Assembly (NCBI GenBank): GCA_003222245.1
Contig: QHVH01000028.1
Span: 21,671 to 85,670 of the forward strand
Length of the DNA stretch: 64,000 bases
Reading direction: 5' to 3'
Source of the DNA: Blastocatellia bacterium AA13
Lineage (GTDB): Bacteria > Acidobacteriota > Blastocatellia > UBA7656
The position numbers were made by a program, and so were the translations under genes. Each line of letters starts with the position of its first letter. Position 1 is the first letter of the stretch. Of the stretch, positions 58,386 to 64,000 are shown one piece after another. The notes beneath the pieces were generated by a model that did not search any database, was not told the DNA's origin, and saw only the letters and a list, made by a program, of their open reading frames with translations.

Positions 58386-61300
58386 ATGTCTACTACTGAT
58401 TTAATCGATCGGAGGTCGCGGCTTTCCGCGGCGAAGCAGGCGCTGCTGGCCCAGCGCGTTGAGTCAAAGCTCGACGGACCGCGCAAGCAGGAGATCGTCA
58501 AGCGGGCTCGACTAGAGGGCTTGGCGGCGCTATCGCTCGCGCAGCAATGGCTCTGGCTTCTGGATCAACTCGAGCCGGGCGCCAGCCGGTACAACATGTC
58601 CATAGTCGTGCGACTGACCGGCCGGCTTGACCAGACATCGCTGAACCGTTCGCTGAATGAAATAGTCGCGCGACACGAAATACTGCGCACGACGTTCCGA
58701 TCCATAGACGGAGCGCCCGTGCAAGTCGTCGGACCGCCTGTCCTCGTAACTCTTAACGTCGAAGATCGCTCTGCTTCATCGGAGAAGGATCGTGAAGCGT
58801 GGGTGCAGGCAATTGCGAGCGAAGAGGCGGCTCATCAGTTTGATCTGACTCGGGGCCCGCTGCTTCGCGCGCGGCTCCTTCGCTTGAAAGCGTCCGAGCA
58901 CGTGATCGTACTGACGATGCACCATATCGTAAGCGACGGCTGGTCGCTTGGCGTGCTCGTGAGCGAAGTCGCGGCGCTTTACAAGTCATTCACCGAAGGG
59001 AGGCCGTCGCAGCTTCCCGATCTCTTTATCCAGTATGCGGACTTCGCGGAGTGGCAGCGTGAGTGGTTGAACGGAGAGGTTCTCGAAAAGCAGCTTGGCT
59101 ATTGGAAGCAACAACTGGCCGCGGCCCCGGAGCTGTTGGAGCTGCCCGCCGATCGGCCCAGGCCGCCGGTGAAATCGTTTCAGGGCAGCAGCCATTCGGT
59201 GGCGTTATCGTCGGAGCTTTCCGAATCATTAAAACTACTGAGCCGGCGCGAGCGCGTGACGTTGTTCATGAGCACGCTTGCGGCATGGCAGACCTTGTTA
59301 CTGCGCTACTCCGGACAGACCGATCTGATTGTCGGGACCCCTATTGCGAACCGCAATAGAAGCGAGACCGAAGGCCTGATCGGGTTCTTCGTCAACACGC
59401 TGGTTCTGCGCACCGATCTGTCGGGCAATCCCACTTTCCGGGATTTGCTCGAGCGCGTGCGAGATGTCACGTTGAGCGCATACGCGAATCAGGATCTTCC
59501 CTTTGAGAGATTGGTCGAAGAGCTGCAGCCGGCTCGCAGCCTGAGTTACACGCCTCTCATTCAGGCCATGTTCATTCTCCAGAACACCCCTCTTGGCGCG
59601 CTGGAGCTTCCGGGGCTGGTGCTGAGCCCCGTCGAGATTGAGAGACAAGTCGCAAAGCTGGATCTGATTCTGGATCTCGCCGAGACGAGCGAAGGTCTGA
59701 GGGGTGTAATTGAATACAGCTCTGATCTCTTCGATCGCTCCACGATCGTCCGAATCATCAGCCATTTCGAGAATGTCTTACGGGCGGTTATCGTCGACCC
59801 GTCTCAGAGGCTGATGGACCTGCCATTGCTGAGCGAGGCCGAGACCACCCAGCTACTGATCGAATGGAATCAGACTCGCCAAGAATATGAGAAGACCGCG
59901 GGTATCCATGAGCTGTTCGAGATGCGCGCAAGCAATAGCCCGGATGCCGCGGCCGTGGTTTCCGGCTCGGAGCAATTGAGCTACGGAGCCCTCGATGCTG
60001 CAAGCAACAGGCTGGCTTATTATCTTCGGACATTGAATGTAGGTTCCGAGGCGCCGGCGGCGATTTGCATGGATCGTTCGATTGAGATGATCGTTGCGAT
60101 GCTGGGCGTGCTCAAGACCGGCGCGGCCTATGTTCCGCTTGACCCCCGCTATCCGACAAAGCTCCTCGCGTACATGCTCGAAGACTCTCAGGCGTCGGTA
60201 ATCGTGACGAAGCAGTCATTCACCGACGCTCTGCCGCAATTCGATGGGAGGATCGTCTGTGTTGATGCTGATGCTGAATTAGATTCTTTTGACGACGGCG
60301 AGCTTACCAGGAGCGCGCTGCATGCCGAGACTCTCGCTTATGTAATGTATACGTCGGGTTCGACCGGCAATCCCAAAGGCGTCGCGGTCACTCATCAGGA
60401 TTTGATCTGGCTGGTAAACAACCTCGACGATCTCACCATTGAGGCGCCGGACATTGTGGCCCACGCTTCGAACACCGCATTCGATGCCGCGAGTTTTGAA
60501 GTTTGGGGAGCGCTTTCGAGCGGAGCGCGCCTGAGTATCGTTCCGAGAGATGTTTTGCTCTCGCCTGTCGAATTCGTCGAGCACTTGCGCAGCCAGGAGG
60601 TAAGCGTCCTCTATCTGACTGCCGCTTTGTTCGCTCGAATGGCGAGCCATGATCCCACGGCCTTCTCCACTCTTCGCAGGGTCGTCTATGGAGGCGAATC
60701 GATTGATCCTCACTGGGCTAAAACGGTGATCGAGTCCGCGCCTCCCGACGTGTTGATACACGTCTATGGTCCGACCGAAACGACCGTGTTCTCGTCTTAT
60801 CACATCGTGACCGGCCAGGGAGGCGGAGTTGCTTTGCCGATAGGCTGGCCGATGAGCAATACGAGCAGCTACATTCTCGATGAATGCATGAGGCCCGTTC
60901 CGATCGGAGTGGTCGGCGAGTTGTACATTGGCGGTGAAGGACTGGCGCGGGGTTATCTCAACCGGCCCGATCAGACCGCTAGTCGGTTCATTCCAAACCC
61001 CTATGCCTGTGACGAGGGAGATCGTCTTTATAGGACGGGCGACCTTGCCAGGTATCTCGCCAATGGCGAGACGGAATTTGCCGGGCGCACCGATCGCCAG
61101 GTGAAAGTGCGCGGATTCCGAATCGAGTTGGAAGAAGTCGAGAACGCCATCCTTCAACATCCGGGCGTGGTCAAGACCGTTGTTTCAGTGCGCAAGGACA
61201 ACGCCGGTGATAAGCGGTTGGCAGCTTACATAGTCGAGGAAGGCGAGGCGCGCGGAGCTTTCGGCGAGCTTCGAAGGTTCCTGAGAGAGCGACTGCCGGA

Positions 61301-64000
61301 GTTCATGATCCCTTCGGCATTCGTAGCCATCGATTCGATTCCGTTGACTCTCAACGGAAAACTCGACCGCGCGGCTCTGCCCGAGCCGGCCTGGAGCACG
61401 GCTTCCGAAGACTCAGAAGCGCCGGTCTCTCCTCTCGAAGAGATGATCCGCTCGATCTGGTGCGACGTTCTCGGAATCGAGAGCATTGGAATACACGAGA
61501 GTTTCTTTGATGCGGGCGGCCACTCGCTTTCAGCTACCCAGCTCATCTCCAGGGTCCGCGGCCTGTTCAAAATCGAGCTGCCTCTGCGCGATTTCTTCGC
61601 CGCGCCGACCATCGGTCAGTTGGCTCTCAAGGTTCGAGATGCGTTGGATGGAGGACGGCTGCCCGATGCTCCAGAATTGCGCAGGGTAGAGCGCGATCGA
61701 CCGCTGCCTCTCTCGTTCGCGCAACAGCGCCTGTGGTTCATGGATCAACTTGAACCGAACACGGCGCGATACAACATCTCGATAATCGTTCATCTCAGCG
61801 GACAGCTAAACATCGAGGCCCTGGAGCGAGCGTTCAGCAAAGTGGTTCAACGCCACGAAGTCCTGCGAACGAGCTTTATCAGCGTGGAAGGCACGCCGGC
61901 GCAGGTGATTCGCGAGCAAGCCGCCTTGCCTCTTCCAATGGAGCGGCTGGATGAGAAGCCGGCCGACGAACGAGAGGCCGAGACGAAGCGGTTGACGCGC
62001 GAAGAGGCGTTGAAGCCGTTCGATCTCGAAGCGGGTCCGCTGCTGCGCGGCAGGCTTCTTCACTTCGGCGAACAGGAGCATCTGTTGATTCTCACGATGC
62101 ACCACATCGTCAGCGACGGCTGGTCAATGGGCGTGATGGTGAAGGAGGTCGCGGAGCTGTACGGTGAGTTCGCTTCGGGCAAGCCGTCGTCGCTTCCCGA
62201 GCTCGAAATTCAGTATGCGGATTTCGCTGTATGGCAGCGCGAGTGGCTGCAGGGTGAAGTGCTCGAAAAGCAACTCGACTACTGGAGAGACCGCCTGGCC
62301 GGAGCCGCTTCATTGCTGGAACTGCCCGCCGACAGGCCTCGTCAATCGAATCAGACACAGAATGGAGCCAGCCTACCCATCAGCGTGCGGCTCGAGATAA
62401 CCGAAGCATTGAAGGCATTGAGCCGCGGAGAAGGCGTCACTCTGTTCATGACCTTGCTCGCCGTGTTTCAGACGCTGCTTTATAGATACACCAATCGGAC
62501 GGACATCATCGTCGGCGCGGACGTTGCCAATCGGACCCATAAAGAGACCGAACCGCTGATCGGCTTCTTTGTGAATATGCTCGTGCTGAGAACCAACCTT
62601 TCGGGCCGGCCGACTTTCACGGAATTGCTGGGCCGAGTGCGGGAAGTTGCCCTCGGAGCGTATGCGAACCAGTACGTGCCTTTTGAAAAAATTGTAGAAG
62701 AGTTTGAGCCTGTGCGAAGCATGAGCCACACGCCGCTGTTTCAGGTAGTGTTTGCGCTTCAGAACGCACCCATAGGAACACTCGAGCTGCCCGGACTGAT
62801 ATTGACGCTGGTTGATATCGCCAGCGAGACAGCCAAGTTCGACCTCTTGCTGGATCTGACTGAATTGGAAGGCGGCCTCAAGGGCATCATCGAATACAAC
62901 ACAGACTTGTTCGAAGCAAGGACTATCGAGCGGATGGGGAGCCACTTCGAGAGATTGCTTGAAAGCGTGGTCGAGAACCCCGAATGCGCGATAGACGAAT
63001 TGCGGATGCTGACCGCCTCGGAACGCGACGAGATCGTTGTTGATTGGAACGCTGCCGAGGCCGAATTTCCTAAACAGAAATGCATTCACGAGTTGATCGA
63101 GGAGCAGGCGGAAAAGACCCCGGGAGCGGTTGCGGTTGAGTACGGCGGAGAGACCATCAGCTACGCGGAGCTTCAAACGCTGTCTGATCGAATAGCCGGG
63201 AAGCTCGAAGAACTTGGAGCAAGCAATGGGGAGCGAGTTGGTCTGTATCTTGAACACTCGATATGGACGATAGCGGCGATACTCGGAGTGCTGAAGGCCG
63301 GGAGCGCGTACGTACCCATCGATGTCAATCACCCGGCGAAGCGACGCGAATACATAGTCAGCGACGCCGAGATCAAGGTGATGCTCACGGAGAGCAGGCA
63401 CAAGGAAACAGTAAGCGGAGTCAGAACAGTAGCGGTTGATGAGGAATGGGCAGAACTTCGAAGAGGACTACACCGGACCGAAGAGAGATATCAGAGCAAG
63501 GTGCAGCCGAGCGACGTTGCCTATGTGATCTACACGTCGGGATCGACGGGCGAGCCGAAGGGTGTAGAGATTCAGCATCGAGCGCTGGTCAACTACGTAT
63601 GGTGGGCGGCGAAGATGTACGTAGATGAGGGAACGAAGCAGGACTTCGCGCTCTACTCGTCGCTGGCATTCGACCTGACGGTGACATCCATCTACACGCC
63701 GCTGATAACCGGGAATCGAATCGTGGTGTACAGAGGCCGAGGAGCGGAAGTAATTCAGAAGATACTCGAAGATGATCGAGTAGAAGTGCTGAAGCTGACG
63801 CCGTCCCATCTGCGGGTGATAAAGGAGCGAAGAAACGAAGGCAGCCGGATCAAGCGGCTGATAGTAGGAGGAGAGGCGTTAGAGACGAAGCTTGCGCGAG
63901 AAGTATATGAATCGTTTGGAAGAGAAGTAGAGATCATCAATGAATACGGGCCTACGGAAGCAACGGTCGGATGCATGATCTATCGCTACCGGGCTGAAGA
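58386..64000 (+). CDS. NRPS C-A-T-C-A... (partial, continues past the window)
   Basis: Open from the ATG at 58386, 23 bp after the previous stop, to the window edge: 1871 codons, 3' end missing. After ~44 N-terminal residues comes C1 (~45-480, MHHIVSDGWS), A1 (~500-1000; code DAFYVGVVFK, hydrophobic pocket, unassigned), and T (Ser1047 in AGGHSLSA). C2 follows (~1108-1550, MHHIVSDGWS), then A2 (~1567-edge; code DLTKIGEVG+K, matching asparagine). The start codon has no strong ribosome binding site, as expected if coupled to the upstream gene. Base usage in A2 looks different from the rest. The missing part should hold at least one T domain and probably further modules or a release domain. Confidence 0.93.
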   Translation, partial: MSTTDLIDRRSRLSAAKQALLAQRVESKLDGPRKQEIVKRARLEGLAALSLAQQWLWLLDQLEPGASRYNMSIVVRLTGRLDQTSLNRSLNEIVARHEILRTTFRSIDGAPVQVVGPPVLVTLNVEDRSASSEKDREAWVQAIASEEAAHQFDLTRGPLLRARLLRLKASEHVIVLTMHHIVSDGWSLGVLVSEVAALYKSFTEGRPSQLPDLFIQYADFAEWQREWLNGEVLEKQLGYWKQQLAAAPELLELPADRPRPPVKSFQGSSHSVALSSELSESLKLLSRRERVTLFMSTLAAWQTLLLRYSGQTDLIVGTPIANRNRSETEGLIGFFVNTLVLRTDLSGNPTFRDLLERVRDVTLSAYANQDLPFERLVEELQPARSLSYTPLIQAMFILQNTPLGALELPGLVLSPVEIERQVAKLDLILDLAETSEGLRGVIEYSSDLFDRSTIVRIISHFENVLRAVIVDPSQRLMDLPLLSEAETTQLLIEWNQTRQEYEKTAGIHELFEMRASNSPDAAAVVSGSEQLSYGALDAASNRLAYYLRTLNVGSEAPAAICMDRSIEMIVAMLGVLKTGAAYVPLDPRYPTKLLAYMLEDSQASVIVTKQSFTDALPQFDGRIVCVDADAELDSFDDGELTRSALHAETLAYVMYTSGSTGNPKGVAVTHQDLIWLVNNLDDLTIEAPDIVAHASNTAFDAASFEVWGALSSGARLSIVPRDVLLSPVEFVEHLRSQEVSVLYLTAALFARMASHDPTAFSTLRRVVYGGESIDPHWAKTVIESAPPDVLIHVYGPTETTVFSSYHIVTGQGGGVALPIGWPMSNTSSYILDECMRPVPIGVVGELYIGGEGLARGYLNRPDQTASRFIPNPYACDEGDRLYRTGDLARYLANGETEFAGRTDRQVKVRGFRIELEEVENAILQHPGVVKTVVSVRKDNAGDKRLAAYIVEEGEARGAFGELRRFLRERLPEFMIPSAFVAIDSIPLTLNGKLDRAALPEPAWSTASEDSEAPVSPLEEMIRSIWCDVLGIESIGIHESFFDAGGHSLSATQLISRVRGLFKIELPLRDFFAAPTIGQLALKVRDALDGGRLPDAPELRRVERDRPLPLSFAQQRLWFMDQLEPNTARYNISIIVHLSGQLNIEALERAFSKVVQRHEVLRTSFISVEGTPAQVIREQAALPLPMERLDEKPADEREAETKRLTREEALKPFDLEAGPLLRGRLLHFGEQEHLLILTMHHIVSDGWSMGVMVKEVAELYGEFASGKPSSLPELEIQYADFAVWQREWLQGEVLEKQLDYWRDRLAGAASLLELPADRPRQSNQTQNGASLPISVRLEITEALKALSRGEGVTLFMTLLAVFQTLLYRYTNRTDIIVGADVANRTHKETEPLIGFFVNMLVLRTNLSGRPTFTELLGRVREVALGAYANQYVPFEKIVEEFEPVRSMSHTPLFQVVFALQNAPIGTLELPGLILTLVDIASETAKFDLLLDLTELEGGLKGIIEYNTDLFEARTIERMGSHFERLLESVVENPECAIDELRMLTASERDEIVVDWNAAEAEFPKQKCIHELIEEQAEKTPGAVAVEYGGETISYAELQTLSDRIAGKLEELGASNGERVGLYLEHSIWTIAAILGVLKAGSAYVPIDVNHPAKRREYIVSDAEIKVMLTESRHKETVSGVRTVAVDEEWAELRRGLHRTEERYQSKVQPSDVAYVIYTSGSTGEPKGVEIQHRALVNYVWWAAKMYVDEGTKQDFALYSSLAFDLTVTSIYTPLITGNRIVVYRGRGAEVIQKILEDDRVEVLKLTPSHLRVIKERRNEGSRIKRLIVGGEALETKLAREVYESFGREVEIINEYGPTEATVGCMIYRYRAE

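Noticed and set aside
60279..61160. 293-residue minus-strand frame in the last NRPS gene
   Set aside because: Antisense shadow of the A domain; no independent coding signals.

Overview
The window reads as chromosomal DNA of a moderately GC-rich Gram-negative bacterium, most likely an acidobacterium of the Blastocatellia type. This rests on gene style (an ADOP-type permease, a winged-helix/TolB-like/TPR regulator, a RAYT transposase beside dense hairpin repeats, a DGPF/YCII protein) and not on any rRNA marker, so the placement is an inference.

Left third (1-17.0 kb): ordinary housekeeping and accessory genes. In order: a ferritin-like protein (-), mutS2 (-), a GNAT-like acetyltransferase overlapping moaC (+), an M50B-type membrane protease (+), a membrane-anchored trypsin-like protease with a C-terminal FHA domain (+), clpB (-), thrC (-), an LRR protein (-), a DGPF/YCII protein (+) and an exported M28 aminopeptidase (+).

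Repeat island (17.2-19.0 kb): a single-domain Y1 (REP-associated) transposase sits between two near-identical ~91 bp copies of a hairpin-bearing sequence. It is followed by about 1.2 kb of palindromic repeats: seven copies of a ~96 bp unit plus a mosaic of different short hairpins.

Right two thirds (19.3 kb to the edge): a large hybrid NRPS/PKS locus, cut by the window end. It opens with a specialised NusG paralogue. Then come a KS-AT-DH-KR-ACP polyketide synthase, a Cy-A-T module predicted to load cysteine (thiazoline formation) and a small carrier-like protein without the phosphopantetheine serine. Two regulators follow (winged-helix/TPR on -, sigma-54 activator on +). Next are an MbtH protein fused to an unknown domain, an Fe(II)/2-oxoglutarate amino-acid hydroxylase, an ADOP permease and an uncharacterised protein. 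Last come three collinear NRPS genes: FAAL-ACP-C-A-T-E(degenerate), then (C-A-T)x4, then C-A-T-C-A... running off the edge. By-eye specificity codes suggest fatty acyl-Ala-Gly-(Pro-like)-Val-(unassigned)-(hydrophobic)-Asn..., plus a PKS/Cys-derived thiazoline part. No thioesterase or phosphopantetheinyl transferase is in view.

The most interesting signal is regulatory. An 18-nt element (GGCGYTACATGCGGCAGC) occurs in two leader regions of the locus, 41 bp before the PKS gene and 125 bp before the MbtH-fusion gene, differing at one base. With a NusG paralogue at the head of the locus, this looks like an RfaH/ops- or LoaP-like processive antitermination system dedicated to a >44 kb biosynthetic locus.
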